NCBI RefSeq assembly: GCF_013778325.1
Contig: NZ_JACEIB010000003.1
Location: 124,001-188,000, forward strand
Origin: Sphingomonas chungangi
GTDB taxonomy: Bacteria; Pseudomonadota; Alphaproteobacteria; Sphingomonadales; Sphingomonadaceae
DNA length: 64,000 nucleotides
Direction of reading: 5' to 3'
In this document: positions 54,135 to 63,408 of the stretch, piece by piece
How the letters are laid out: each line of letters begins with the position of its first letter
Position numbering within the stretch: the first letter of the stretch is position 1
Notes under the pieces: model-generated
What the model was told of the DNA's origin: nothing
What the model saw: only the letters and a program-made list of their open reading frames with translations
Databases searched by the model: none
Program-made: the position numbers and the translations under genes

Positions 54135-55247
54135 TCAGTAGACGACGACGCTGCGGATGCTTGTCCCCGCGTGCATCAGGTCGAAGCCCTTGTTGATCTC
54201 CTCCAGCCCCATGACGTGGGTGATCATCGGGTCGATCTCGATCTTGCCGGTCATGTACATGTCGACGATCTTCGGCACGTCGGTGCGGCCCTTGGCGCCG
54301 CCGAACGCGGTGCCGCGCCAGTTGCGGCCGGTGACCAGCTGGAACGGCCGCGTCGCGATCTCCTTGCCGGCCTCGGCCACCCCGATGATGATCGAGGTGC
54401 CCCAGCCGCGATGGCAGGCCTCCAGCGCGGTGCGCATCACCTCGGTGTTGCCGGTGGCATCGAACGTGTAGTCGGCGCCGCCGTCGGTCAGCTGGACGAT
54501 CCTCGCCACCACGTCCTCGCGGCTCATGCCTTTCGAGTTGAGGAAGTCGGTCATGCCGAAGCGGCGGCCCCATTCCTCGCGATCCGGGTTGATGTCCACG
54601 CCGATGATCCTGTTCGCGCCGGCCAGCCGCGCGCCCTGCAGCACGTTGAGGCCGATGCCGCCCAATCCGAACACCACGACATTGTCGCCGACCTGCACCT
54701 TGGCGGTGTTCACCACCGCGCCGACGCCGGTCGTCACGCCGCAGCCGATATAGCAGGCGGTCTTGAACGGCGCGTCCTCGCGGATCTTCGCGACCGCGAT
54801 CTCGGGCAGCACGGTGAAGTTCGCAAAGGTCGAACAGCCCATGTAATGGAAGATCGGCTGCCCCCTGTAGCTGAAGCGCGTGGTGCCGTCGGGCATCAAC
54901 CCCTTGCCCTGGGTCGCGCGGATCGCGGTGCACAGGTTGGTCTTGCCGCTCAGGCAGCTTTTGCACTGCCGGCATTCGGGCGTGTAGAGCGGGATGACGT
55001 GATCGCCGGGCTTCACCGAGGTGACGCCCGCGCCCACCTCGCGCACGATGCCGGCGCCTTCGTGGCCCAGCACGCTCGGGAACAGGCCCTCGCTGTCGAG
55101 GCCGTCGAGCGTATAGGCATCGGTGTGGCAGATGCCCGTCGCCATGATCTCGACCAGCACCTCGCCCGCCTTCGGGCCTTCGAGATCGAGCTCGACGATT
55201 TCCAGCGGCTTCTTCGCTTCGAACGCTACGGCGGCGCGGGTCTTCAT
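54135..55247 (-). CDS. frmA: S-(hydroxymethyl)glutathione dehydrogenase (class III ADH)
   Basis: A 370-residue zinc-dependent enzyme. Catalytic zinc: [12 protein letters not shown] and GHEGAGIV; structural zinc: [15 protein letters not shown] (four cysteines); [14 protein letters not shown] binds NAD. It oxidises S-hydroxymethyl-glutathione to S-formylglutathione, detoxifying formaldehyde, including that released by Rieske-type O-demethylation. Start ATG 55247. Confidence 0.95.
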   Translation of the reverse strand: MKTRAAVAFEAKKPLEIVELDLEGPKAGEVLVEIMATGICHTDAYTLDGLDSEGLFPSVLGHEGAGIVREVGAGVTSVKPGDHVIPLYTPECRQCKSCLSGKTNLCTAIRATQGKGLMPDGTTRFSYRGQPIFHYMGCSTFANFTVLPEIAVAKIREDAPFKTACYIGCGVTTGVGAVVNTAKVQVGDNVVVFGLGGIGLNVLQGARLAGANRIIGVDINPDREEWGRRFGMTDFLNSKGMSREDVVARIVQLTDGGADYTFDATGNTEVMRTALEACHRGWGTSIIIGVAEAGKEIATRPFQLVTGRNWRGTAFGGAKGRTDVPKIVDMYMTGKIEIDPMITHVMGLEEINKGFDLMHAGTSIRSVVVY

Positions 55248-55278
55248 GGAATTCTTCCGTTCATCTAGGATGGCTTCA

Positions 55279-56586
55279 TTAGGCGAGCATGCCCAGCGGG
55301 CTCTCGACGAGACGCTTGAACGCCGCCATCAGCTTGGCGCCATCCGCGCCGTCGATGGCGCGATGATCGAAGCTGCCGGTCGCAGACATGACGGTGGCGA
55401 CGGTCAGCTCGTCGTTGACCACGTAGGGCCGCTTCTCGCCCGCGCCGATCGCCATGATCATGCCCTGCGGCGGATTGATCACCGCCTCGAACTGCTTGAT
55501 GCCGAACATGCCCATGTTGGAGAGCGAGGCGGTGCCACCCTGATACTCTTCGGGCTTCAGCTTGCCGTCCTTGGCGCGGCTCGCGAGGTCCTTCATCTCG
55601 TTGGCGATGGCGGACAGGCTCTTGGTGTCGGCGCCGGTGATGATCGGCGTGATCAGGCCCGACGGGATCGAGACGGCCACGGAGATGTCGGCGCGGCCGA
55701 AGGTGACGAGCTGGTCGCCCGCCAGCATCACGTTGCAGCTCGGCACCTCGATCAGCGCGACCGCCAGCGCCTTGATCAGCATGTCGTTGACCGACAGCTT
55801 CACGCTGCGGCTCTCAAGACCCTTGTTGAGCTCGCCGCGCAGCTTGAGCAGCGCATCCAGCTGGATATCGACGGTGAGATAGATGTGCGGGACGGTCTGC
55901 TTCGATTCGGTGAGCCGGCGCGCGATCGTCTTGCGCATGTTCGAGAGCTTCACCGCCTCGTGCGGGATGTCGGGGATCTGCGCCGGAGCGGGTGTTGCGG
56001 CCGGCGCCGACGGCGCGGCGGCGGGCGCCTCGGTCTTCGCGGTGGAAGCCGCGCCACCGGCCTTGGCGCCGTCGAGATCGGCCTTCACCACGCGGCCGTT
56101 CGGGCCGGAGCCCTCGACGGACGAGAGATCGACGCCGGTCTGCTCGGCGATGCGTCGCGCGAGCGGGCTCGCCTTGACGCGATCGCCCGACGAGGCCGCC
56201 GCCGCCTTCACCTCGGGCTCGGGCTTCGGCGCGGGCACCGGCTCGGCCTTCGTGATGGGAGCGGGCTCGGGGGCCTTGGCGGTTTCCTTGGGCGCCTCTT
56301 CCTTCTTCGCGGCCGGGGCGGCCTTGGCGGAGGCGGCATCCTCGCCCTCGCCGGCGATGATCGCGATCGGCGCGCCGACCTTCACGCCGTCCGTACCCTC
56401 CGCCACGAGGATCCGGGCGATCGTGCCCTCGTCCACCGCCTCGAACTCCATCGTCGCCTTGTCCGTCTCGATCTCCGCCAGGATGTCGCCCGACTTGACC
56501 TCGTCGCCCTCCTTCACCAGCCACTTCGCCAGCGTCCCTTCCTCCATCGTCGGGGAAAGCGCGGGCATCTTGAGTTCGATCGGCAT
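55279..56586 (-). CDS. Dihydrolipoamide acyltransferase E2 (pyruvate dehydrogenase type)
   Basis: A 435-residue protein. One lipoyl domain (1-80, lysine in [13 protein letters not shown]), an Ala/Pro/Glu linker, a subunit-binding domain ([20 protein letters not shown]) and the catalytic domain with H and D in [15 protein letters not shown]. Sequence is close to housekeeping PdhC. It starts three bases after the E1 stop; E3 is not in the window. Confidence 0.93.
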   Translation of the reverse strand: MPIELKMPALSPTMEEGTLAKWLVKEGDEVKSGDILAEIETDKATMEFEAVDEGTIARILVAEGTDGVKVGAPIAIIAGEGEDAASAKAAPAAKKEEAPKETAKAPEPAPITKAEPVPAPKPEPEVKAAAASSGDRVKASPLARRIAEQTGVDLSSVEGSGPNGRVVKADLDGAKAGGAASTAKTEAPAAAPSAPAATPAPAQIPDIPHEAVKLSNMRKTIARRLTESKQTVPHIYLTVDIQLDALLKLRGELNKGLESRSVKLSVNDMLIKALAVALIEVPSCNVMLAGDQLVTFGRADISVAVSIPSGLITPIITGADTKSLSAIANEMKDLASRAKDGKLKPEEYQGGTASLSNMGMFGIKQFEAVINPPQGMIMAIGAGEKRPYVVNDELTVATVMSATGSFDHRAIDGADGAKLMAAFKRLVESPLGMLA

Positions 56587-56589
56587 GGG

Positions 56590-58929
56590 TCAATTCCGTG
56601 CATAGAGGTCGGCCGCCGCATCGGCGATGGCCTCGGCATCGAGACGGTGAAGGTGGTATTGGTCCGGCAGGTCTCCGGTCTGCCCGAAGCGATCGACCCC
56701 GAGCGGGGAGACCCGCATGCCGTTCACGCCGCCCAGCCAGGACAGTGCCGCCGGTGAACCATCCAGCACCGTCACCAACCCAGCATGTGCCGGAAGCGCG
56801 TCGAGCAGGGTCTCGACATGGCTCTTGTCCCGGCGGCCGCCCCGCCAGCGCGCCGCGCGGCTTTCCGACCAGTCGCGATGCAGCAGATCTGCGGACGTCA
56901 CCGCGAGCAGTCCAAGGCCCGGCAGGTCTTCGACCAGCATTTCCCAAGCCTCGATCGCTTCCGGCGCTATGGCGCCGCTGTAGACGATGGCCGCTTCCGC
57001 TCCGGGGGCGGGCCGGCGCAGCCAGTAACCACCCTTGAGCGCATCCGCCTTCCAGCCATCGCCTTCCCGGGCGACCTGCGCGATCGCGCGCGTAGTGAGG
57101 CGAAGGTAGACCGATCCGCCATCCGCACCACGCTGCATATGATCGAACGCCCATTCCATGCACGCGGCCAGTTCGTCGGCGAATGCCGGCTCGAAGGCGG
57201 TGAGGTTCGGCTGGCCCATGCCGATCAGCGGGGTGTTGATCGACTGGTGGGCGCCGCCTTCCGGCCCCAGCGTCACGCCGGACGGAGTCGCCACCAGCAG
57301 GAAACGGGCATCCTGGTAGCAGGCGTAGTTCAGGACATCGAGGCCGCGCGCGATGAACGGATCGTAGACCGTCCCGATCGGCATCAGCCGCGTACCGAAG
57401 AGCGGCGAGGCAAGGCCGGCGGCGGCGAGCATGAGGAACAGATTATGCTCCGCGATGCCGAGCTCGACATGCTGGCCAGCCCCGTGCCCCGCCCATTTCT
57501 GCGCCGAAGGGATTTTGGCCCCGGCGAAGACATCCTTGAGCTCGGACCGGCGGAACAGCCCGCGCTGGTTCACCCAGGCGCCGAGGTTCGTCGAGACCGT
57601 GACGTCGGGCGAGGTTGTGAGGATCCGGTCGGCCAGCGGATGGCCGCTCTTCGCCAGATCGAGCAGGATGCGCCCGAATGCCGCCTGCGTGGACTGTTCG
57701 TCGCCCTCGGGCGCCGGGATCGCCGGCACGGGGACGGGGGCCGCATCGAGGTTGGTGCGTCGCGTCGCGAAGGCCGACGCCTCTGCAAAAGCCTTGAGGC
57801 TCGCCGCTGCATTATCGCCGAGGCCCGCCCACGGCTCCCATTCGTCGCCTTCCACGATGCCGAGACTTTCTCGCAGCGAAGCGATCTGGCCGGGGTTCAT
57901 CAGCCCCGAATGATTGTCCTTGTGCCCGGCGAAGGGCAGCCCGTAGCCCTTGATCGTGTAGGCGATGAAAAGGGTCGGCCGCTCGTCCTGTGCCTGGTCG
58001 AAAGCCTCGATCAGGGACTCCACGCAATGACCGCCGAGATTGGTCATCAGGCGGCCGAGCGCATCGTCGTCATGCGCATCGAGGATCGCCTTCACGCCGC
58101 GCTTCGCGCCGATATCGGTCATCAACCGTGTGCGCCAGGCCGCGCCGCCCTGATAGGTCAACGCCGCGAACTCGGCATTGGGGCAGGTCTCGATCCACTC
58201 CTCGATCGCCTTGCCGCCCGTCTTGGCGAACACCGCCTTTTGCAGCTTGCCGTGCTTCAGCGTGACGACGCGCCAGCCGCAGGTCTCGAAGATGTCGTCG
58301 AAGCGGCGGAACATGCGATCCGCCGTCGTCGCATCGAGCGACTGGCGGTTATAGTCGACGATCCACCAGCAGTTCCGGATGTCGTGCTTGTAGGCTTCGA
58401 TCAGGCACTCGTAGATATTGCCCTCGTCGAGTTCGGCGTCGCCCATAAGCGCGATCATGCGGCCGGTTTCCGCCTCCGCCAGCGCGCCGTGCGCGACCAG
58501 ATAGTCCTGTACCAAGCTGGCGAAGGCGGTGACCGCGACGCCGAGACCCACCGAGCCCGTCGAGAAGTCGACGGGAATGTGGTCCTTGGTGCGGCTGGGA
58601 TAGCTCTGCGCGCCGCCTACGCCGCGAAAGCGTTCGAGCTGCTCGCGGTTCTGCTGACCCAGCAGATAATGGATGGCATGCAGGACCGGCCCGGCATGCG
58701 GCTTCACCGCGACCTTGTCGTTGGGCCCGAGCGCATGGAAATAGAGCGCTGCCATGATCGTGCTGATCGACGCGCAACTCGCCTGATGGCCGCCGACCTT
58801 CAGGCCATCGCGGCTTTCCCGCAGATGGTTCGCATTGTGGATGGTCCATGCCGACAGCCAGCGCAACCGCGTGTCCAGCGCATCGATCGCGCCGATCAGG
58901 TCCATCCGTTCACTCATTGTCAGAGGCAC
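56590..58929 (-). CDS. Transketolase-like homodimeric 2-oxo-acid dehydrogenase E1
   Basis: A 779-residue TPP enzyme resembling AceE/MdeB-type E1. TPP motif ALMGDAELDEGNIYECLIEA and the pyrimidine-domain segment HVELGIAEHNLFLMLAAAGL are clear. It is about 100 residues shorter than AceE. It feeds the adjacent E2; MdeB in Pseudomonas acts on 2-oxobutyrate. Substrate may be pyruvate or 2-oxobutyrate. ATG 58929; 58917 is also possible. Confidence 0.82.
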   Translation of the reverse strand: MPLTMSERMDLIGAIDALDTRLRWLSAWTIHNANHLRESRDGLKVGGHQASCASISTIMAALYFHALGPNDKVAVKPHAGPVLHAIHYLLGQQNREQLERFRGVGGAQSYPSRTKDHIPVDFSTGSVGLGVAVTAFASLVQDYLVAHGALAEAETGRMIALMGDAELDEGNIYECLIEAYKHDIRNCWWIVDYNRQSLDATTADRMFRRFDDIFETCGWRVVTLKHGKLQKAVFAKTGGKAIEEWIETCPNAEFAALTYQGGAAWRTRLMTDIGAKRGVKAILDAHDDDALGRLMTNLGGHCVESLIEAFDQAQDERPTLFIAYTIKGYGLPFAGHKDNHSGLMNPGQIASLRESLGIVEGDEWEPWAGLGDNAAASLKAFAEASAFATRRTNLDAAPVPVPAIPAPEGDEQSTQAAFGRILLDLAKSGHPLADRILTTSPDVTVSTNLGAWVNQRGLFRRSELKDVFAGAKIPSAQKWAGHGAGQHVELGIAEHNLFLMLAAAGLASPLFGTRLMPIGTVYDPFIARGLDVLNYACYQDARFLLVATPSGVTLGPEGGAHQSINTPLIGMGQPNLTAFEPAFADELAACMEWAFDHMQRGADGGSVYLRLTTRAIAQVAREGDGWKADALKGGYWLRRPAPGAEAAIVYSGAIAPEAIEAWEMLVEDLPGLGLLAVTSADLLHRDWSESRAARWRGGRRDKSHVETLLDALPAHAGLVTVLDGSPAALSWLGGVNGMRVSPLGVDRFGQTGDLPDQYHLHRLDAEAIADAAADLYARN

Positions 58930-59102
58930 TATTCGCTCGTCCTTGTCGTCGACACACGCCCAACGCCGGGCGGTGCTTTTGAAGACGCATCATGGTGCCG
59001 CGAAAAGCGGCCGCCAACAGATGCGATACCTACTCGGGTGATGCGACAAATGCATCGCCCGGGTAAGGCCTTTCCGTACCATCGGCGCCATCGCTCCCGG
59101 GG
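58930..59102. other. Intergenic region between the E1 and second Rieske genes
   Basis: 173 bases with no coding frame or clear motif; expected to hold the promoter of the E1-E2 operon. Confidence 0.3.
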
Positions 59103-60143
59103 TCACTCCGCCGCTTGGGCGACCGGCTGATCCTCCTCTCGGATCAGCTTGGCGAGCATCCGGCGCGCCCGGACGGCCGCGGCATCGCCCGCCAGGATCG
59201 CCGGCCGGAGCGACCAGAAGTCGCGGCCGGCCATGTTGGCAGCGACACGCGCGATCATCGGCTCGTCCTCCGTCTCGAAGGCCTGCTTGATCCCGTTGTG
59301 GAGAATGCCGCCGAGTTCATCATTCTCCGGTTGTCGGTTGCGGCCCACCATCCAGAAATAATGGGTCGACGTCTCGGTTTCGGGAGTGAGAAGGTGGGCG
59401 CTCGGGAGCCAGGGACCGTCCTCGGGCTCTCCTCCGACCTCCGTGATGCCGACGTCGAGAAACAGGTTGGACGGAGCCGTCCAGTGCATGTGCGAGCGCA
59501 TGTCGACGCGGTCGCCGTCGCCGTCCCATACGAGCCGGAACAAGGGAGTCAGCGGCTCATCGTCGTTCCACAGATAGGAATGGACGGCCCGGCCATCCTG
59601 TTCGACCTTCGCGCGGGATCGGCCCGCAAATCCCTCCGTCGTGAGAAACGGGTGCAGGAATGCGGCGTGGCTCAGATCGAGCAAATTGTCGTTGATCAGC
59701 TCGTAATGGGCATCGACGTGCAGATAGTCGCGCGAACTGACGATATCCGATCGATCGTACACCGAAAAATCCGGTATCGACGCCGGTTCCGCAAGCGCCG
59801 GATCGCCCGGCCAGATCCAGATGGCATGATGGCGTTCGATCAGCGGGAACGACCGGACCCTCGCACCGGGCGGGACCACGCCATCGCCATGCGGATTGTG
59901 GACGCACGCGCCGGAGCGATCGAAACGCAGCCCGTGATACGGACACTCCAGGGTGTCGCCATGAATCTTGCCCTGGCTCAGCGACGCGAATCGATGCGGG
60001 CATACATCTCCGAGTGCAACGGCCTCGCCTTCGTCGTTTCGGAAGATGGCGACCGGCTCCCCCAGAATCGTGATCCGGATCGGATCCTTGATCAGGGCTT
60101 CGGACCAGGCGGTCACATACCAAGCATTGCGCAGAAAGGGCAT
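59103..60143 (-). CDS. vanA: Rieske oxygenase, vanillate O-demethylase VanA-like
   Basis: A 346-residue oxygenase. Rieske ligands are C48, H50, C67 and H70 (CPHRFASLSQG...CPYHG). The mononuclear iron site lies in LINDNLLDLSHAAFLHPF. Length and motifs are VanA-like: it would demethylate vanillate or a related methoxyaromatic with release of formaldehyde. No VanB-type reductase is adjacent. It is divergent from the LysR gene. Confidence 0.86.
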   Translation of the reverse strand: MPFLRNAWYVTAWSEALIKDPIRITILGEPVAIFRNDEGEAVALGDVCPHRFASLSQGKIHGDTLECPYHGLRFDRSGACVHNPHGDGVVPPGARVRSFPLIERHHAIWIWPGDPALAEPASIPDFSVYDRSDIVSSRDYLHVDAHYELINDNLLDLSHAAFLHPFLTTEGFAGRSRAKVEQDGRAVHSYLWNDDEPLTPLFRLVWDGDGDRVDMRSHMHWTAPSNLFLDVGITEVGGEPEDGPWLPSAHLLTPETETSTHYFWMVGRNRQPENDELGGILHNGIKQAFETEDEPMIARVAANMAGRDFWSLRPAILAGDAAAVRARRMLAKLIREEDQPVAQAAE

Positions 60144-60234
60144 GCCACTCCTCCTTCACCACACCCTTTCTGGATGCGGTTTGGCCTGCGGTAGCATTGC
60201 CGGACACATCCCCGCTAATCGGTTGGATTGATCC

Positions 60235-60247
60235 CCGTTATAAACGG
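60235..60247. promoter_or_regulatory. Palindrome CCGTT-ATA-AACGG between Rieske and LysR genes
   Basis: A perfect 13-base palindrome, flanked by GATC on both sides, lies in the 188-base divergent region. It is the best candidate binding site of the LysR regulator. Confidence 0.45.
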
Positions 60248-60331
60248 ATCGGATGGGCCATTCCGATTGCCTGAGCCGCCGCTGCCGGATAGCCTGAGGG
60301 CAGCCACGTTCGGCCGAAGAGACTGTATCGA

Positions 60332-61321
60332 ATGCACCTCGACAAGTTCGATCTCAACCTGCTGGTGGCGCTCGACGCGCTGCTCACCGAGAAGCACGTC
60401 ACCCGCGCCGCGGAAAAGCTTTGCGTGTCGCAGCCCGCGATGAGCGCCGCGCTGTCGCGCCTGCGCGCCTATTTCGACGACCAGCTTCTGACGAAGGTGG
60501 GGGCGGGTCTCGAACTCACGCCGCGGGCGCAGGAATTGTCGGGCGAAGTGCGCGACGTGATATTCCGCATCCGTTCGACGCTCAGGACCGAGCCGACCTT
60601 CGATCCATCCACCGGCGAACGCGAGTTCCGCCTCCTCATGTCCGATTATTCGGCGTCGGTCTTCATGCCTGCGCTGACGCGGAGCCTGTTGACCGATGCC
60701 CCCGGGGTCCGGTGCATGATCGAGCATCTCGCGCCCGACAGCCTGACCCGGATCGACCACGGCGTCGCGGAATTCTGCATCACGGTCGAGCAGCGCGAGC
60801 TTCTCGAGGAAACGTTGATCGCGGAAACGCTGAGCGGCGCCCCCTTGTTCGAGGACGATTTCGTCGTCGTGGTGGACGCGGCAAGCGCTGCGGCGGAGGA
60901 ACCGCTCACGCTCGACGGCCTGTTGGCGCGGCCCTATGTCGAGGTCCGCTTCTCCTATGCCGTATTCAGCGTCGTGGAAACGGCGATACGTCAGCAACGG
61001 CTGGCATTGCGGCCGAAACTTGTGATGCCGGGCTTTACCGAAGCAGCCGGGCTGATCTCCGGTACCGGCATGGCGACGATCATTCCCCGGCAATTGGCAC
61101 GGCGGATTGGGCCAACCTTCGGTTTGACGACCATGGAAGCGCCGTTTCCGCTTCCCCGCCTGCGCGAGACGCTGATCTGGCACAAGCGGAACGACGCCGA
61201 TCCCGCCCATCGCTGGTTTCGCGACTATCTCCTGCGGGTCGCCACTGGGCTCAATTTTTCGGAGGGACCCGCCGCCGATCGGCCAAGGTTTGCCAGCCAT
61301 GGTTCGGCGGCGCTCGCCTAG
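60332..61321 (+). CDS. LysR-family regulator
   Basis: A 329-residue LysR protein. The winged helix is in residues 1-60 (LDKFDLNLLVALDALLTEKH then AEKLCVSQPAMSAALSRLRA); the rest is a periplasmic-binding-like effector domain. Divergent from the VanA-like gene, so likely its regulator. Confidence 0.93.
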   Translation: MHLDKFDLNLLVALDALLTEKHVTRAAEKLCVSQPAMSAALSRLRAYFDDQLLTKVGAGLELTPRAQELSGEVRDVIFRIRSTLRTEPTFDPSTGEREFRLLMSDYSASVFMPALTRSLLTDAPGVRCMIEHLAPDSLTRIDHGVAEFCITVEQRELLEETLIAETLSGAPLFEDDFVVVVDAASAAAEEPLTLDGLLARPYVEVRFSYAVFSVVETAIRQQRLALRPKLVMPGFTEAAGLISGTGMATIIPRQLARRIGPTFGLTTMEAPFPLPRLRETLIWHKRNDADPAHRWFRDYLLRVATGLNFSEGPAADRPRFASHGSAALA

Positions 61322-61342
61322 ACATCTACCGAACCTGCCGCG

Positions 61343-62323
61343 CTATATGCAGTCCACGCGCTGCTCGCCCAGACCGCTGATTGACGCGACCATATGATCG
61401 CCGGGCTTGAGGAAGACGCCGTGATGCGAGCCGTTGCCGGCGGGCGATCCGGTGCAGATGACGTCGCCCGGCATGAGCTGGACCCGTGAGGAGAGATATT
61501 CGATCTGCCGCTCGATCGGGATCAGCATATCGCCGCTATGCTCGTTCTGCATGACGCGGTCGTTCACCGAAAGTCGGATAATGACGTCCCGCGGATCGAC
61601 GAATTCGGCTGGCACCAGATAGGGACCGAAAGGCGTGAACCCCGGCTGGGATTTAGACGATACCCAGTCGGTCCCGAGCGCTTTGACATCCCGGCGGAAG
61701 ACGAGATCGCGCGCCGTGACGTCGTTGGCGATGGCATAGCCGGCAATGTATTGGGAGGCTTGCGCCGCACTGACATGGCGCGCCGGCTTGCCGATGATGA
61801 CCGCCAGTTCGCACTCCCAATCGATCTTCTTCGCATCCGGAGGGATGACGAGGGGGTCCATGGGACCGCCAAGGGAAGACGGCAGTTTGCTGAAGCAGTA
61901 GGGCGTCGCATTGTTCGCCCGCTCATCCATCAGGCGTTCGGCGGCTGCCCTTCGTTCAGCGTCGCTGGCGGCTATCTCGGATTCATCCGATCGCATGTCG
62001 GGGTCCGCCATGATCAGCTCGATCACGTGCTTCCGGTAGTTCGCGCCGACCGCGAATATCTGTCTCGGGCGATACGGACATTGGATATCCAGGCTGTCCA
62101 CATGGACCGAGCGAGCGACCAGCGATGGGTCTCCTTCCGCCCAGCGTCGTGCCGCGCGCCGCAGCGTCGGCAGGTGGTTGTCCCAGTGATCGAGCAGGCC
62201 GAGCACGTCATCTGCGAACAGCTCCTCGCCCATGCCAGACAGCGCGACGACGCGGTCCTTCATCATCATGCCGCCGAATGGCCGGCACCCTGCGATCGAG
62301 AAGCTTCCAAGGGAGAAGGTCAC
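61343..62323 (-). CDS. FAH-family hydrolase
   Basis: A 326-residue FAH-family enzyme with QIFAVGANYRKHVIEL, KIDWECELAVIIGKPA (metal-binding glutamates), GYAIANDVTARDL and GDVICTGSPAGNGSHHG. Third FAH homologue of the window, in a different operon from the other two. Stop lies 21 bases from the LysR stop. Confidence 0.9.
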   Translation of the reverse strand: MTFSLGSFSIAGCRPFGGMMMKDRVVALSGMGEELFADDVLGLLDHWDNHLPTLRRAARRWAEGDPSLVARSVHVDSLDIQCPYRPRQIFAVGANYRKHVIELIMADPDMRSDESEIAASDAERRAAAERLMDERANNATPYCFSKLPSSLGGPMDPLVIPPDAKKIDWECELAVIIGKPARHVSAAQASQYIAGYAIANDVTARDLVFRRDVKALGTDWVSSKSQPGFTPFGPYLVPAEFVDPRDVIIRLSVNDRVMQNEHSGDMLIPIERQIEYLSSRVQLMPGDVICTGSPAGNGSHHGVFLKPGDHMVASISGLGEQRVDCI

Positions 62324-63408
62324 CGGTGCGCCTCCGCGTGGAGGCCGAGAAGGGCGGCGGCATTCCCGCCGGAGATCGCGGCGACCGTTTCGTCGTCGAA
62401 GGCGGACAGCAGGCTGGCGGGCTCATAATGCCCCATGTCGAAGGGATAGTCGGTTCCCAGAACGACCTGCGACGCCCCGGCCACATCGATCAGCCGACGC
62501 AGATGATCGGACTCGTAAACGAGTGAATCGAACCAGATCCGGCGGAGATAGGCGCTGGGTGGCAGCGCGCATCCGCAGGCCTCCGGCCGGTGCGCGAAGG
62601 CATGGTCCGATCGATTGATGTAGAGCGGCAGATAGCCGCCGCCATGCGCCGCGACGATCTTCACTCCCGGATGACGATCGAGCGTTCCGTCGAAGATCAG
62701 GTTCGAGAGTGCGATCGCGGTTTCCATGGGCTGGCCGACGGTGTTGCCGAGATAATGCCGGTTGAGCCGATCGCCGACGGTCGTGCCCCAAGGATGGAGG
62801 AAAACGACGGCACCCAGTTCGTCGGCCCTCGACCAGAAGGGGTCGAACCGGCGATCGGAGATGTCCACGCCGTCCACATGGGTAGATATCTCTACGCCAC
62901 ACAGCCCAAGCCGGCGCACGGCATGGTCGAGCTGCGCCGCGGCGCGATCGGGATATTGCAGTGAGACCGTTCCGAAGCCGGACAGCCGGTTGGGATGGCC
63001 GGCGACCGTCTCCGCGATACGGTCGTTGACGGACGAGACCACGGCCTCGGCCATGTCGGGCTCGTCGACGGTATAGAAATATTGCGTCGGCGATACGCTG
63101 ATCACCTGCATGTCGACGCCCATCGCGTCCATGTCGGCGAGCCGGGCTTCGACCGTGGTCAGCTTGGGTCCGATCGTCTCCAGTTGCGCGGCGTTCACCG
63201 CCAGCGATCGTTCGCCGAACGTGCGCAGCAGTGCGGCGGCATCCGATCTCTGCCCCGCGCTCCCCGCCACGATCCCCTGCACCTCGGGGACGAAGATATG
63301 GCAGTGCACGTCGATGGTCCGGTGGCCGAGCCGCTTGCGTGGCTTGCCGGCCGCGTCGGGAGGCATCGCGTTCGAACACCGGTGCAGCAGGGCATCACCC
63401 GAGGTCAT
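62320..63408 (-). CDS. Amidohydrolase-2 family hydrolase/decarboxylase (ACMSD/LigW type)
   Basis: A 362-residue metal-dependent TIM barrel: IDVHCHIFVPEVQG (HxH), VFLHPWGTTV, VAAHGGGYLPLYI and VLGTDYPFDMG (D). The fold is shared by ACMSD, 5-carboxyvanillate decarboxylase (LigW) and aromatic ring-cleavage hydrolases, so decarboxylation or hydrolysis of an aromatic product fits. ATG overlaps the stop of the following gene. Confidence 0.85.
   Translation of the reverse strand: MTSGDALLHRCSNAMPPDAAGKPRKRLGHRTIDVHCHIFVPEVQGIVAGSAGQRSDAAALLRTFGERSLAVNAAQLETIGPKLTTVEARLADMDAMGVDMQVISVSPTQYFYTVDEPDMAEAVVSSVNDRIAETVAGHPNRLSGFGTVSLQYPDRAAAQLDHAVRRLGLCGVEISTHVDGVDISDRRFDPFWSRADELGAVVFLHPWGTTVGDRLNRHYLGNTVGQPMETAIALSNLIFDGTLDRHPGVKIVAAHGGGYLPLYINRSDHAFAHRPEACGCALPPSAYLRRIWFDSLVYESDHLRRLIDVAGASQVVLGTDYPFDMGHYEPASLLSAFDDETVAAISGGNAAALLGLHAEAHR

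Noticed and set aside
56785-59130. 781-codon plus-strand frame over the E1 gene
   Set aside because: Antisense of a TPP enzyme with clear motifs; crosses the intergenic region without a ribosome site.
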